64,000 bases of DNA from Acinetobacter rudis (GTDB taxonomy: Bacteria > Pseudomonadota > Gammaproteobacteria > Pseudomonadales > Moraxellaceae): contig NZ_JAVIDR010000001.1 in the NCBI RefSeq assembly GCF_031157835.1, forward strand, positions 310,001 through 374,000, given 5' to 3'. Each line of letters opens with the position of its first letter. Position 1 is the first letter of the stretch. Positions 28,730 through 39,820 of this stretch are shown one piece after another. Under the pieces are notes generated by a model. The model had not been told where the DNA came from. It did not search any database and was given only the letters and a program-made list of their open reading frames with translations. The position numbers and the translations under genes are program-made.

Positions 28730-29017
28730 ATGATCGATCGTACTCCATCTCGCGAATTGCGTGAAGACCTCTGGGTATTTCCTATGGACTACCCGATTAA
28801 ACTCATTGGCGATGCTGGCCCAGACTTACGTGTAGCTGTGGTCGATATTCTCATCAAACATTTTCCCGACTTTGATGAAGCCACGCTCACTGTACAGCCT
28901 TCAAGAACTGGTAAATACCATTCTCTAACAGCTCAATTGTGCTTTTATGAGTTAGAACAGGTACATGCCCTTTATGCTGATTTGGCTGCGTGCCCATTGA
29001 TTAAAACAGCACTGTAA
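28730..29017 (+). CDS. DUF493 / YbeD-family protein
   Basis: 95 residues, the normal length for UPF0250 (YbeD) proteins, with the family start LWVFPMDYPIKLIGDAGPDLR and a predicted ferredoxin-like ACT/GlnB-type fold (alternating strands and helices). In E. coli ybeD is beside lipB, and here lipB is also the next gene, so the association is conserved although function is not known; a regulatory role in lipoate metabolism is often suggested. The ATG at 28730 follows GAGAG and lies after the rpoD terminator; the longer open frame reads through that hairpin. Confidence 0.9.
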   Translation: MIDRTPSRELREDLWVFPMDYPIKLIGDAGPDLRVAVVDILIKHFPDFDEATLTVQPSRTGKYHSLTAQLCFYELEQVHALYADLAACPLIKTAL

Positions 29018-29045
29018 TTCTTCAAGCTGTGCAACACATCATATC

Positions 29046-29082
29046 TACACCCCTGAATACATATTCAGGGGTGTATTATTTT
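29046..29082 (+). terminator. Terminator between the DUF493 gene and lipB
   Basis: Perfect 14-bp stem TACACCCCTGAATA / TATTCAGGGGTGTA with a CA loop, followed by a T-rich tail. It shows that lipB has its own promoter. Confidence 0.88.
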
Positions 29083-29154
29083 CCAATTGCTACTCTATTC
29101 AATTATTGTTGATCTATAATCAAACACAGTACTACTTTGGAATGACCCAAACAC

Positions 29155-29811
29155 ATGAATGACTTTGCAAAGCCAATTTTAAACATCAAACAATATCGTG
29201 ATCTTGCTGATTATGCAGAGCTTTTTCATCAAATGAAAAGCTATACAGAGCAACGTGATCAAAACAGTCCAGATGAAATATGGTTATTGCAACATTCTGC
29301 AGTATTAACTCAAGGTCAAGCGGGGAAGCCTGAACATATTCTGATTCCAAGCGACTTACCTGTAGTACAAAGTGACCGTGGTGGACAAGTAACATGGCAT
29401 GGGCCTGGTCAGCTCGTTATTTATTTTTTATTAGATTTAAACCGATTGCATTGGAATGTACGTACTTTAGTCAGTTTTGCAGAGAAACTGATGATCGACT
29501 TACTGCAAAAGTACCATATCGAAGCCTATGCAAAAGCCGATGCACCTGGGGTCTATGTCAATGAAAATAAAATTGGCTCACTAGGCTTTAAAATTCGCCG
29601 AGGCCGTAGCTATCATGGACTTGCTCTCAATATAGATTGTGATTTAAGTGGTTTTCATACCATCAATCCTTGTGGCTATGCAGGATTGGAAATGGTACGA
29701 ATTTGTGATCTTATGCAAGATTACCCTAGTCAATCACAACTATGCCAAGATGTTGTAGAATACTTCAAACAACAAAATTTATTTAGTCAAGTGATTTTAA
29801 CAGACCTTTAA
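29155..29811 (+). CDS. lipB: Octanoyltransferase LipB
   Basis: Moves octanoyl from acyl carrier protein to lipoyl domains, the first step of lipoic acid synthesis. Motifs are [21 protein letters not shown], the catalytic Lys146 in [10 protein letters not shown] and Cys173 in [10 protein letters not shown]. 218 residues. The following LipA is not in the window. It may be co-transcribed with the SCP2-like gene 76 bases downstream. Confidence 0.95.
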   Translation: MNDFAKPILNIKQYRDLADYAELFHQMKSYTEQRDQNSPDEIWLLQHSAVLTQGQAGKPEHILIPSDLPVVQSDRGGQVTWHGPGQLVIYFLLDLNRLHWNVRTLVSFAEKLMIDLLQKYHIEAYAKADAPGVYVNENKIGSLGFKIRRGRSYHGLALNIDCDLSGFHTINPCGYAGLEMVRICDLMQDYPSQSQLCQDVVEYFKQQNLFSQVILTDL

Positions 29812-29887
29812 GACACTATCTTTTTTCCCAAGACCCGACTAGAGTAATTACTCTAAAATATAAGTACGATTAACAAAGGACAGTAGC

Positions 29888-30421
29888 GTGATTTTTTCTA
29901 AACCAATAAAACCAGCTCTTGAAACTGCCTATGTCAAACTCATGATGGATGTTATAGGTCGTGGCTTGGTGATGGCCAGCCAAGTAGATCAAGAGGTTCA
30001 GCATGAAATTTCCCAATTTCCAGCCGGCTTCTGCTTATCTATGAACGTATTTCCCAAAGGACCTTCTTTTGTGCTGGAAGTCACTGCGGAAAAGCAATTA
30101 AGCTTGGTGAAACAACTGGATAAAAAACCAGATCTTACTGTGACCTTTAAGCATATGCACCATGCTTTTCTTGTATTTTCATTCCAAGAGAGCACAGCAA
30201 GATCTTTTGCAAATGATCGTATGATTGCAGATGGAGATGTGAGCCATGCCATTCGCTTAGTCCGTTGCCTCAACAAAATGGAAGCACTCATTTTACCTAA
30301 GCTCGTTGCTGAGCTTGCAGTAAAGGAATATCCGACCCAATTAAGTTTCAAAGAAAAAATTAATAGTGCAGCGAACATTTATCTTAAAGTTGCCCAATCA
30401 TATTTCAAAGGAAGTGTATAA
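29888..30421 (+). CDS. SCP2-like lipid-binding protein
   Basis: 177 residues with no signal peptide or membrane helix. The middle resembles the sterol carrier protein 2 (SCP2) fold: FCLSMNVFPKGPSFVLEV, KKPDLTVTFKHM and ANDRMIADGDVS. It starts with GTG at 29888. A single base separates its stop codon from the iron-type dehydrogenase ATG, so the two are translationally linked and may act together on a lipid or long-chain alcohol/aldehyde. This functional link is inference from the arrangement. Confidence 0.7.
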   Translation: MIFSKPIKPALETAYVKLMMDVIGRGLVMASQVDQEVQHEISQFPAGFCLSMNVFPKGPSFVLEVTAEKQLSLVKQLDKKPDLTVTFKHMHHAFLVFSFQESTARSFANDRMIADGDVSHAIRLVRCLNKMEALILPKLVAELAVKEYPTQLSFKEKINSAANIYLKVAQSYFKGSV

Positions 30422-30422
30422 A

Positions 30423-31607
30423 ATGACCAAGTCTTATTATGAATTTTTTTGCCCAGTTAAAGTTATTGCCGGTCATGCAGCACTAGAACACATTCCTTTT
30501 GAACTCGCAATCTTAGGTGCGAAGCGCCCAATGATTATTACCGATAAAGGCGTACGGAGTAATCAACTTTTAGCTCCGCTTGAGACTGCATTTACTGCAA
30601 GTGATGCTGAAATTGCCTATATCTTTGATGACGTTCCTCCAGACTCTAGTCTAGAAACGGTTACTGCTGCGGCTACTGCCTATCGTGAACATCAATGTGA
30701 TGCCATTATTGCTGTGGGTGGTGGTTCTGTAATTGATACCTCTAAAGCAACCAATATTTTGGTTTCTGAAGGTGGAGATGACTTACTCAAATACTCTGGT
30801 GCACACAATCTCACACGCCCTTTAAAGCCATTTTTTGTTATCCCTACAACATCGGGAACGGGTTCTGAAGCCACTATGATTGCTGTTGTTTCAGACCATC
30901 AACGCAACGTAAAACTTCCATTTGCATCACAATATTTAATGCCGCATGCCGCGATTTTAGATCCACGCATGACACAAACATTGCCCCCTCATTTAACGGC
31001 AATGACTGCAATGGATGCCCTTACCCATGCTGTCGAATCCTATACTTGTTTGGCAGCAAACCCTATGAGTGATGCCTATGCAACGGCAGCACTTAAAAAG
31101 ATTGCGCAAAATTTGTTTGTCGTGCTCGAATCACCTAAAGATGCTCAAGCACGCTTAGAATTGGCTCAAGCTTCTACCATGGCAGGTATTGCATTCTCAA
31201 ACTCAATGGTTGGTTTAGTACATTCGCTTGGTCATGCACTTGGTGCTGTAGCACATCTTCCACATGGTTTATGTATGAACCTCTTTTTACCGTATGTATT
31301 GCAATATAACAAAGAGGTTAATCACGGAAAAATTGCAGAGCTACTCTTACCATTAGCCGGTGCTGACATCTATGCACAAACACCAGCAGATGAGCGAGCA
31401 GATAAAGCCATTGATATGATTTTAACCATGCGTGATCGAGTTTATGATTTAACCAAATTACCGCGAACTTTACGTGAAACAAGTCGCGTACAACTTGAGC
31501 AACTTGATGAAATTGCAGAAAAAGCACTCAATGATGGCTCTATTATCTTCAATCCGAAAGAAGCAACCTTACTCGATCTAAAAATGATATTAGAAAAAGC
31601 TTGGTAA
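30423..31607 (+). CDS. Iron-containing alcohol dehydrogenase
   Basis: 394-residue group III NAD(P)-dependent dehydrogenase. The Fe-ADH signature is present: GGGSVIDTSKA cofactor loop, TTSGTGSEATMIAV, and the metal ligands in ILDPRMTQTLPPHL, MDALTHAVESYT and GLVHSLGHALGAVAHLPHG. Substrate cannot be told; close families act on 1,3-propanediol, ethanol or longer alcohols. The ATG at 30423, one base after the SCP2-like stop codon, replaces a longer but non-homologous frame. Ends in a terminator. Confidence 0.93.
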   Translation: MTKSYYEFFCPVKVIAGHAALEHIPFELAILGAKRPMIITDKGVRSNQLLAPLETAFTASDAEIAYIFDDVPPDSSLETVTAAATAYREHQCDAIIAVGGGSVIDTSKATNILVSEGGDDLLKYSGAHNLTRPLKPFFVIPTTSGTGSEATMIAVVSDHQRNVKLPFASQYLMPHAAILDPRMTQTLPPHLTAMTAMDALTHAVESYTCLAANPMSDAYATAALKKIAQNLFVVLESPKDAQARLELAQASTMAGIAFSNSMVGLVHSLGHALGAVAHLPHGLCMNLFLPYVLQYNKEVNHGKIAELLLPLAGADIYAQTPADERADKAIDMILTMRDRVYDLTKLPRTLRETSRVQLEQLDEIAEKALNDGSIIFNPKEATLLDLKMILEKAW

Positions 31608-31639
31608 TTTCAGAAAAATCAGCCAATATACCCCCAGTT

Positions 31640-31675
31640 TAAGCCTGATGTTTTTTCGAACATCGGGCTTTTACA
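31640..31675 (+). terminator. Terminator after the iron-containing alcohol dehydrogenase
   Basis: Imperfect stem AAGCC(T)GATGTT / AACATC(G)GGCTT with a TTTTCG loop and T tail. Confidence 0.82.
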
Positions 31676-31852
31676 TTGTAACTTCAGAAAGGCGTGGATT
31701 TTTTAATTGGCATAATTTCTGCAGAAAATCCAACAAAGGCACTAGCAGATAAAATCTAATGAGATTAGTCTAGCGCGCTTTGTTAAATCTTAGGGGGGAT
31801 CGTTCGTCTCAAACGATCCTTAATCGATAAGACTGATCCTTGATCAACGACT

Positions 31853-33253
31853 ATGAGGATTCCGCCGTTGACAAATATTCCTGGGACTTCACCTACTGCT
31901 AAACTACAAAAAAATCTCGTGCTTTGGCACATTATCATTATTGGTTTAGCATATATTCAACCAATGACCGTATTTGATACTTTTGGTTTAGTATCCCAAT
32001 ATAGTCAGGGTCATGTACCCACCTCATATATTTTTGCACTCGCTGCAATTTTGCTCACCTCCATCAGTTATGGACATATGATTAAGCGTTATCCTTCTGC
32101 CGGTTCTGCTTATACCTATGCACAAAAATCTATTCATCCTAATGTTGGATTTATGGTGGGCTGGTCTTCTTGGCTTGATTATTTACTTTCACCATTGGTG
32201 AATATCATTTTGGCTGATATTTACTTGCGTGCATTATTTCCTGAAGTCAATAACTGGTTTTGGGTGGTCGGCTTAACCTTGATTATGACCGTGGTCAATT
32301 TATTTGGTGCGCGATTTGTTGCACGATTTAACAGTACCATTGTATTTGTGCAGGTCGGTGTCATTCTTTATTTCACCTATAAAGTCTATTTACTGCTGAC
32401 GCAAGGCATCAATGCAGATGGTTCACTCGATCAATCACAATACCAGCTCTGGAGTATTGCTCCGTTCTGGAATGAAATGACTTCTGTAGGTGCGCTCATT
32501 ACTGGTGCAACAATTTTATGTTTTTCATTTACTGGATTTGATGCACTCTCATCCTTGGCTGAAGAAACTAAAGATGCTGAAAAAACCCTGCCTCGCGCTA
32601 TCTTTGCAACCGCATTGATTGCAGGCATTATTTTTATCATTAGCACCTACTTTATGCAGATTTACTTCCCAAGTGATCCAACAACGTACTTTAGCAAGAT
32701 TGATGAAACTCAACCTGAGATTTTATTGGCTATTGGTGGGATTACTTTCCAAACTGTGATCTTATACTTTGCAATTATTACGGTAATGGCCTCAGGGATT
32801 TCTGCACACGCTGGTGTATCACGCTTAATGTATGTAATGGGTCGTGATGGCGTAATCAACAAAAAGATCTTTGGTCATATCAGTCCAAAACTCTATACCC
32901 CAACCTACAATATTTTACTTGTAGGCATTGTTGCACTCTGTGCCGGTTTCCTTGATTTTGAACATATTGCAAACTTAATTAGCTTTGGGGCATTAACTGC
33001 TTTTAGTTTTGTAAACTTCTCTGTAATCTCACGTTATGCATTGCGTGATGGTCGTAACAAAACACCAGCGGATATTATTAAGTACATTGTTATTCCGACG
33101 CTTGGTTTTGCCAGTGTATTCTTAATGTGGCTAGAAATCGACCAACTCGCATTAAAGATTGGTTTAATCTGGGCTGCAATTGGTGTTGGCTACTTAGCTT
33201 ATAAAACTCGTGGCTTCCGCTACCCTGCACCGCAGCATAATGAACACGAATAA
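31853..33253 (+). CDS. APC-family amino acid permease
   Basis: 466-residue inner membrane transporter with about 12 hydrophobic helices; the first contains GLAYIQPMTVFDTFGLVSQYSQG and the APC motif FSFTGFDALSSLAEETKDAEKTLP is in the middle. Amino acid or amine uptake is expected; substrate unknown. The annotated ATG at 31853 is itself followed by AGGA, and a TTG at 31868 (M-T-N-I-P-G) has this AGGA eight bases upstream, so the shorter start is equally plausible. It is monocistronic. Confidence 0.9.
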   Translation: MRIPPLTNIPGTSPTAKLQKNLVLWHIIIIGLAYIQPMTVFDTFGLVSQYSQGHVPTSYIFALAAILLTSISYGHMIKRYPSAGSAYTYAQKSIHPNVGFMVGWSSWLDYLLSPLVNIILADIYLRALFPEVNNWFWVVGLTLIMTVVNLFGARFVARFNSTIVFVQVGVILYFTYKVYLLLTQGINADGSLDQSQYQLWSIAPFWNEMTSVGALITGATILCFSFTGFDALSSLAEETKDAEKTLPRAIFATALIAGIIFIISTYFMQIYFPSDPTTYFSKIDETQPEILLAIGGITFQTVILYFAIITVMASGISAHAGVSRLMYVMGRDGVINKKIFGHISPKLYTPTYNILLVGIVALCAGFLDFEHIANLISFGALTAFSFVNFSVISRYALRDGRNKTPADIIKYIVIPTLGFASVFLMWLEIDQLALKIGLIWAAIGVGYLAYKTRGFRYPAPQHNEHE

Positions 33254-33274
33254 ATACCCTTTCCTCTAAATTTA

Positions 33275-33305
33275 AATAGGCTGTTAAATTAACAGCCTAT
33301 TTTTA
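33275..33305 (+). terminator. Rho-independent terminator of the APC permease
   Basis: Stem AATAGGCTGTTAA / TTAACAGCCTATT with a short loop and T run. It could also act for the convergent flavodoxin gene. Confidence 0.88.
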
Positions 33306-33364
33306 TTGTTTATTGATAATACTTAGAGTATTTATAACAAAATACCATCTAAATACGCATTTAA

Positions 33365-33922
33365 TTATTTTGCATTAAATTTATCTGTAATCTCTTTCAC
33401 ACGGCGTGCATACGCTTTAGCTGTTTCCAAATCTCCACTTGGTATTTCTTCAATCGATGCGTCTGCAGGAGATTGCACCAATAAACCAGCTGAACCACCT
33501 AAATTGTTTACATCAGTACGTTGAGCAGCTTTAGTATTGGCGGGTAACAAGCCCAAGCTTACCCAAATTCCACCGTGTTGCGCTGCTAAAGTTTGGAAAT
33601 TAATTAATGTAATCTGTTTATCACCATTTAAACTTGCGCTATTGGTAAAGCCTGCAAAAATCTTGTTCTGCCAAGCACGACTTAACCATACTTTTGAACT
33701 TTGGTCTGCAAATTTTTTAAATTGCCATGGCATGCTACCCATATAAGTTGGAGCACCAAAAACAATCGCATCAGCATCCTCAAGTTGTTGCCAAGCCTGC
33801 TCGTCTATATCCCCTTGTTGGTCAACTTCAATTAATTGTGCTTGAATTTCTTGTGCAAAAGTTTCTGCAACGACACGTGTATGGCCATAACCTGAATAAT
33901 ATACCACTGCAATTTTAGACAT
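33365..33922 (-). CDS. Flavodoxin/WrbA-like NAD(P)H:quinone oxidoreductase
   Basis: 185 residues with a flavodoxin fold: the FMN phosphate loop VYYSGYGHTRVVAET near the start and later GAPTYMGSMPWQFKKFAD and TNSASLNGDKQ. WrbA-type enzymes reduce quinones by two electrons and protect against redox cycling. The ATG at 33922 (MSKIAV) has GGTGAG six bases upstream; another ATG two codons before it is less well placed. It is divergent from an HxlR regulator that is the likely repressor of both; see the operator region. Confidence 0.9.
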   Translation of the reverse strand: MSKIAVVYYSGYGHTRVVAETFAQEIQAQLIEVDQQGDIDEQAWQQLEDADAIVFGAPTYMGSMPWQFKKFADQSSKVWLSRAWQNKIFAGFTNSASLNGDKQITLINFQTLAAQHGGIWVSLGLLPANTKAAQRTDVNNLGGSAGLLVQSPADASIEEIPSGDLETAKAYARRVKEITDKFNAK

Positions 33923-33953
33923 TGTCATCTCACCATTTGATTGAATAATTACT

Positions 33954-34001
33954 ATAGTATATTTTTGAAACTAACTGTCAATTAGTTACCAAAAAGTAAC
34001 T
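33954..34001. promoter_or_regulatory. Divergent promoter with overlapping inverted repeats (candidate HxlR operator)
   Basis: Two inverted repeats share a middle arm: AACTAA-7-TTAGTT (33969-33987) and AGTTAC-6-GTAACT (33984-34001). Minus-strand TTGACA (33976-33981) and TACTAT (33954-33959), 16 bases apart, form a good promoter for the flavodoxin gene, and its -35 box lies in the spacer of the first repeat. A repressor bound there would block the flavodoxin gene and probably the regulator itself. HxlR proteins bind such repeats as dimers. Confidence 0.8.
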
Positions 34002-34047
34002 CTCTATGTTATGCTCGAAATTGTGTAAATTTATGGTGTTCATAACT

Positions 34048-34434
34048 ATGGAAAAGCCCTTATCTTTCAATATATACCACCCTAAATGTCCCTCTCGTTT
34101 ATTTTTTAGTAATCTTGCCGATAAGTGGGTATTATTTATTGTGGATTCACTGCAAAATCAGCCTACTCATTTTAATGCATTAAAAAAAATTATAGAGGGG
34201 ATCTCCCCCAAAGTACTTTCACAAAAACTCAAAATGTTAGAGCGTGATGGTTTTATACAGCGACAAGTCCTCGATACACGTCCAGTTAAGATCATGTATT
34301 CATTAAGCCCTCTCGGTCATGAACTCGCAAAAACTGCCTTAGCTTTCAAGCTGTGGGCAGAAAGCCACGCACAACAAGTTCTTGATGCACAAAAAAAATA
34401 TGATGCCGCAATAAAAGAAAAATTGAACACATAA
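34048..34434 (+). CDS. HxlR-family (MarR-like) transcriptional regulator
   Basis: 128-residue winged-helix protein. The HxlR pattern is CPSRLFFSNLADKWVLFIVDSL, then EGISPKVLSQKLKMLERDGFIQR and the wing VKIMYSLSPLGHEL. A redox-sensing member often represses an adjacent quinone reductase and responds to quinones or aldehydes through a Cys; the Cys in HPKCPSR matches that position. The ATG at 34048 is preferred to ATG 15 bases upstream, on weak ribosome binding sites. Divergent from the flavodoxin gene. Confidence 0.88.
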   Translation: MEKPLSFNIYHPKCPSRLFFSNLADKWVLFIVDSLQNQPTHFNALKKIIEGISPKVLSQKLKMLERDGFIQRQVLDTRPVKIMYSLSPLGHELAKTALAFKLWAESHAQQVLDAQKKYDAAIKEKLNT

Positions 34435-34460
34435 AAAAAGCAACGACTTAGCGTTGCTTA
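34433..34460 (-). terminator. Terminator of trmL
   Basis: On the minus strand a stem AAGCAACG / CGTTGCTT is followed by seven T residues. It begins inside the stop codon region of the convergent HxlR gene, 38 bases from the trmL stop. Confidence 0.88.
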
Positions 34461-34497
34461 ACTTAAATAATAAAATTGTAGCTATGAACATCGCTCA

Positions 34498-34977
34498 CTA
34501 AATGAGTGCCTGAAAACCTTGTTGACGCCAAGCTTCATACACAATCACAGCTGTAGCATTGGATAAATTCAAGCTGCGTGAATTTTCAGCCATAGGTAAA
34601 CGTATCCAATTTTCTACAGGAAACATCATACGTACATGTTCAGGTAAACCACGCGTTTCTGGCCCCAACAAAAAAGCCACAGGACGATTGAGTTCACTTT
34701 GATGTGGTAATGCACTACCTTTAGTAGTCATAGGGTAAATCATATCAGTATGAATGCCTTGTTTTGCTAATGCTGCAAGACAATCTTCAATGCTTTCCCA
34801 TATTTGCATACGTGCCCATTCATGGTAATCCAATCCAGCACGCTTAAGTTTCTTGTCATCTAATTCAAACCCAAGTGGTTTAACTAAATGAAGCTGAGCA
34901 CCAGTATTGGCACACAAGCGAATGATATTTCCAGTATTACTTGGAATCTCGGGTTCATACAAAACAACGTGAATCAC
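34498..34977 (-). CDS. trmL: tRNA (cytidine(34)-2'-O)-methyltransferase TrmL
   Basis: 159-residue SPOUT methyltransferase that modifies the wobble base of leucine tRNAs. Knot motifs are PEIPSNTGNIIRLCANTG near the start, LLGPETRGLP and IRLPMAENSRSLNLSNATAV. It follows cysG by 20 bases on the same strand, so the two may share a transcript, though the enzymes are unrelated. Confidence 0.95.
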   Translation of the reverse strand: MIHVVLYEPEIPSNTGNIIRLCANTGAQLHLVKPLGFELDDKKLKRAGLDYHEWARMQIWESIEDCLAALAKQGIHTDMIYPMTTKGSALPHQSELNRPVAFLLGPETRGLPEHVRMMFPVENWIRLPMAENSRSLNLSNATAVIVYEAWRQQGFQALI

Positions 34978-34997
34978 TGTATTTCTCTATGTTAATT

Positions 34998-36386
34998 TTA
35001 GACAATTGCTTGGGATTGCCAATTCAATTTTTCATGTAATGACACCACTTCACCAATAATAGTCAGTGTTGGTGCCTGAATATGATGTTCAGTTACTTTA
35101 TCTGCAATATCGGCTAATGTTCCAATCACAACCTTTTGTTCAGCAGTTGTACCTTTGGAAATTAATGCAACAGGCATATTCTCACGTTGACCATGCTCAA
35201 TGAGCCGTTGGCAAATCTTTTCAAGTCCAACTAGTCCCATGTATAACACCAAAGTTTGATGCTCATAAACCAGTTCAGACCAAGGAAGTTCAGGTGAACC
35301 TGCTTTTAGATGTCCTGTCAAGAAACGCACACTTTGTGCATAATCACGATGAGTCAGTGGTATTCCAGCATATGCAGCACAACCTGACGCAGCCGTAATA
35401 CCTGGCACAACTTGGAAACGAATATTCGCAGCAAAGAGCTCTTCAATCTCTTCCCCACCACGTCCAAAGATAAAGGGGTCTCCACCTTTTAAACGACAGA
35501 CACGTTTCCCCTGTTCAGCATATTTGACCAATAATGCATTAATCCCTTCTTGATCTACTGTATGCTGCGCGCGTGCTTTACCAACATAGACTTTTTCTGC
35601 ATCTCGACGACACAGATCAAGAATTTGCTGTGAAACCAAACGATCATAAATGACCACATCGGCCTGTTGCATTAAACGCAGTGCTTTTAAAGTCAGTAAT
35701 TCAGGATCACCAGGACCAGCACCAACCAAATACACTTCACCTTTGGGTATTTGCCATGTATTTAAAGCCTGTTGTATATATGCTTCAGCCTGTGGCAGTT
35801 GTTGCTGTAAAACAAGGTCTTTTAAAGGACTCGCGTATAGATCTTCCCAAAACACACGGCGCTGATCTGGATTCGGAATTTTTTCTTTAACACGATTTCG
35901 CCATACACCAGAAAATTCGGCTAAACGACCAAACTGATGCGGAATTAAACTTTCAAGCTGAGTTCTTAACTGTCGACTCAATACTGGTGAAGTACCATTA
36001 CTCGCAATAGAAATCACAAGCGGAGAGCGATCAACAATTGCTGGCATCATAAAACGACAATGTGGGATATCATCCACACTATTAACTAACACATTCAACG
36101 ACTCACAACGTCGAAAAACCTGTTGATTGACTCGTGCTTGATTTGTTGCCGCAATGACCAAACGGTAATGTGCTAAGGCGAGGTCATCAGAATACGCTTG
36201 CGCCAAATATTGCCCTTGGGTCTGTGCAACCAGTTGAGCTAACTCAGCATTGATTTCAGGAGATACAACGTCAATCACAGCGCCAGCCTTAGCCAGCAAC
36301 TGTGCCTTACGTAATGCAATCTGTCCCCCACCAACCAGCAAGCAAGGTTGCTGGTGTAGTTTTAATGAAATTGGAAAAATATCCAC
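34998..36386 (-). CDS. cysG: Siroheme synthase CysG (trifunctional)
   Basis: Makes siroheme for sulfite and nitrite reductases. The N-terminal half is the precorrin-2 dehydrogenase/ferrochelatase (about 1-210) with the NAD loop LLVGGGQIALRKAQLLAKAGA. The C-terminal half is the uroporphyrinogen III methyltransferase: GEVYLVGAGPGDPELLTLKAL, VIYDRLVS and CRLKGGDPFIFGRGGEE. The fused architecture matches E. coli CysG. I chose the GTG at 36386, giving the conserved MDIFPISLKL beginning; a TTG at 36398 would add MCCT. 462 residues. Confidence 0.94.
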   Translation of the reverse strand: MDIFPISLKLHQQPCLLVGGGQIALRKAQLLAKAGAVIDVVSPEINAELAQLVAQTQGQYLAQAYSDDLALAHYRLVIAATNQARVNQQVFRRCESLNVLVNSVDDIPHCRFMMPAIVDRSPLVISIASNGTSPVLSRQLRTQLESLIPHQFGRLAEFSGVWRNRVKEKIPNPDQRRVFWEDLYASPLKDLVLQQQLPQAEAYIQQALNTWQIPKGEVYLVGAGPGDPELLTLKALRLMQQADVVIYDRLVSQQILDLCRRDAEKVYVGKARAQHTVDQEGINALLVKYAEQGKRVCRLKGGDPFIFGRGGEEIEELFAANIRFQVVPGITAASGCAAYAGIPLTHRDYAQSVRFLTGHLKAGSPELPWSELVYEHQTLVLYMGLVGLEKICQRLIEHGQRENMPVALISKGTTAEQKVVIGTLADIADKVTEHHIQAPTLTIIGEVVSLHEKLNWQSQAIV

Positions 36387-36435
36387 GGTACAACACAACC
36401 TTTTAATAAAACAATATGGGCGACAGCTAGCTCAA

Positions 36436-38298
<1,863 letters not shown>

Positions 38299-38997
38299 TT
38301 ATTGATCAATAATATCTGTACCCTTTGGTGGGGTGAAATTAAACACAGATGCAGGAATCGTTGCGTTTAATTTGACATTATTAAAACGGACTGTTGTTGT
38401 TTGTCCTAAAGAGTCCTGCAATATCATGATTGCTGGCGATTTATTCGGACCAAAACTGATCGTTAAACTTTGAAATGCGCCTTCCGTATTTTTAGGGTAC
38501 AGAGTGTAATACGTCTTAGTATGATCAGGTTGTGTGACTCGATAAGATCGCATAATTTGATCAACATTACCCGACAACAATAGCGCTGGAGTATTGGCTA
38601 CTTGTGTATCAAGGCTTTGACGTACAGCTTGCTGCAAATCTGGGTCATAGATCCACACAGTCTTCCCTGTAGTCACAATTGTTTGTTTAGCAGGGCTTGA
38701 TGTTTGCCAATAAAACTTCCCTGGGCGCTCTACTTTCATTTCACCTTTGAAAGTTTGGTTCATATGTTGCGCTGCAAGACCTTTTTGTTGTGGTGTACGA
38801 CTGGCGCCTGCAGTTACTTTGGTACTTTGTTCAAAATTTGCGGTAAAGCTTTTTACGCCAGTCAATTGACGCACCAAGTTCTGTGTCGCTTGTTGTTCTG
38901 AAGCTGCAGTCGCTGCAAATGCAACGCTACTCATGACTGGTGCTAAGAACGCCGCACCCAATACAGCTACAGATAATGTTTTAGCCAGCTTTTTCAT
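38299..38997 (-). CDS. lolA: Outer membrane lipoprotein carrier protein LolA
   Basis: Periplasmic chaperone that carries lipoproteins from the LolCDE transporter to LolB. The signal peptide is MKKLAKTLSVAVLGAAFLAP followed by VMSSVAFA, cleaved around residue 29. The mature protein shows the family pattern VKSFTANFEQ, GEMKVERPGKFYWQTSSPAKQTIV, TGKTVWIYDPDLQQAV and QTTTVRFNNVKLN. 232 residues is at the long side of normal. It is monocistronic with a terminator. Confidence 0.95.
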   Translation of the reverse strand: MKKLAKTLSVAVLGAAFLAPVMSSVAFAATAASEQQATQNLVRQLTGVKSFTANFEQSTKVTAGASRTPQQKGLAAQHMNQTFKGEMKVERPGKFYWQTSSPAKQTIVTTGKTVWIYDPDLQQAVRQSLDTQVANTPALLLSGNVDQIMRSYRVTQPDHTKTYYTLYPKNTEGAFQSLTISFGPNKSPAIMILQDSLGQTTTVRFNNVKLNATIPASVFNFTPPKGTDIIDQ

Positions 38998-39188
38998 AAG
39001 TCTTCACCTAAATTCATTTATATTGATCTATTTCTATGACACTGCTGATCAATGCAAAAGCTATCTTAAACCATTTTTTAAAGCTAATAATCTGGAATAT
39101 AAGAAGTTTTGTATTGTTATATAATTAAATGTTGAGTTTTCTTCATCTTCATGAAGAAAATCAATTTATTCTAGGCACGAGTAGATAT

Positions 39189-39217
39189 AAAAAAACCCAC
39201 TATACAGTGGGTTTTTT
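39189..39217 (-). terminator. Rho-independent terminator of rplU-rpmA
   Basis: On the minus strand stem AACCCACT / AGTGGGTT with a GTAT loop, followed by seven T residues. It lies 16 bases after the rpmA stop codon; T residues on the other strand too. Confidence 0.92.
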
Positions 39218-39232
39218 CTGATCTAAAGAAAC

Positions 39233-39490
39233 TTATGCAGTTTCAACAGATACATAGCGACGGCCAAATTGACCTTTCACTTCAAACTTGATTACGCCGT
39301 CAGCAGTTGCAAATAAAGTATGGTCACGACCCATACCTACGTTTGCGCCTGGGTGGAATTCAGTACCACGTTGACGAACGATAATGTTACCAGCAGCCAC
39401 AGCTTGACCACCGTACATTTTAACACCTAGCATTTTTGGGTTTGAATCACGACCGTTACGTGTCGAACCACCGGCTTTCTTGTGAGCCAT
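39233..39490 (-). CDS. rpmA: 50S ribosomal protein L27
   Basis: Located at the peptidyl transferase centre. 85 residues: [19 protein letters not shown] and [17 protein letters not shown] are the family start and core. The N-terminus begins directly with the ribosomal sequence, so no cleavable leader as in Firmicutes. Second gene after rplU on the minus strand, separated by 18 bases. Confidence 0.97.
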   Translation of the reverse strand: MAHKKAGGSTRNGRDSNPKMLGVKMYGGQAVAAGNIIVRQRGTEFHPGANVGMGRDHTLFATADGVIKFEVKGQFGRRYVSVETA

Positions 39491-39508
39491 GTCTCTTACT
39501 CCTCGTAA

Positions 39509-39820
39509 TTAGCCTGCGATACCAGTAATTTTCAACTCAGTGAACCATTGACGGTGACCTTGTTGTTTACGGTAATGTTTACGACGACGCATTTTGATAA
39601 TGCGAATTTTGTCGTGACGACCATGGCTAACTACTTCTGCAGTTACTTTCGCGCCAGCTACTACTGGAGCACCGATTTGAATGCTGTCACCATTTACAAG
39701 CATCAACACATCATCAAAAGTGATAGTTGAACCAGTTTCAGCTTTCAATAACTCAACTTTAAGGGTTTCACCCTCAACAACACGGTGCTGTTTACCACCG
39801 CTTTGGATTACTGCGTACAT
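39509..39820 (-). CDS. rplU: 50S ribosomal protein L21
   Basis: Early assembly protein of the large subunit. 103 residues from the ATG at 39820 ([14 protein letters not shown]), preceded by GGAG at seven bases, the normal form. C-terminal basic strand [21 protein letters not shown] is typical. First of the rplU-rpmA unit. The classical rplU-rpmA next to ispB across a divergent region matches E. coli. Confidence 0.97.
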   Translation of the reverse strand: MYAVIQSGGKQHRVVEGETLKVELLKAETGSTITFDDVLMLVNGDSIQIGAPVVAGAKVTAEVVSHGRHDKIRIIKMRRRKHYRKQQGHRQWFTELKITGIAG

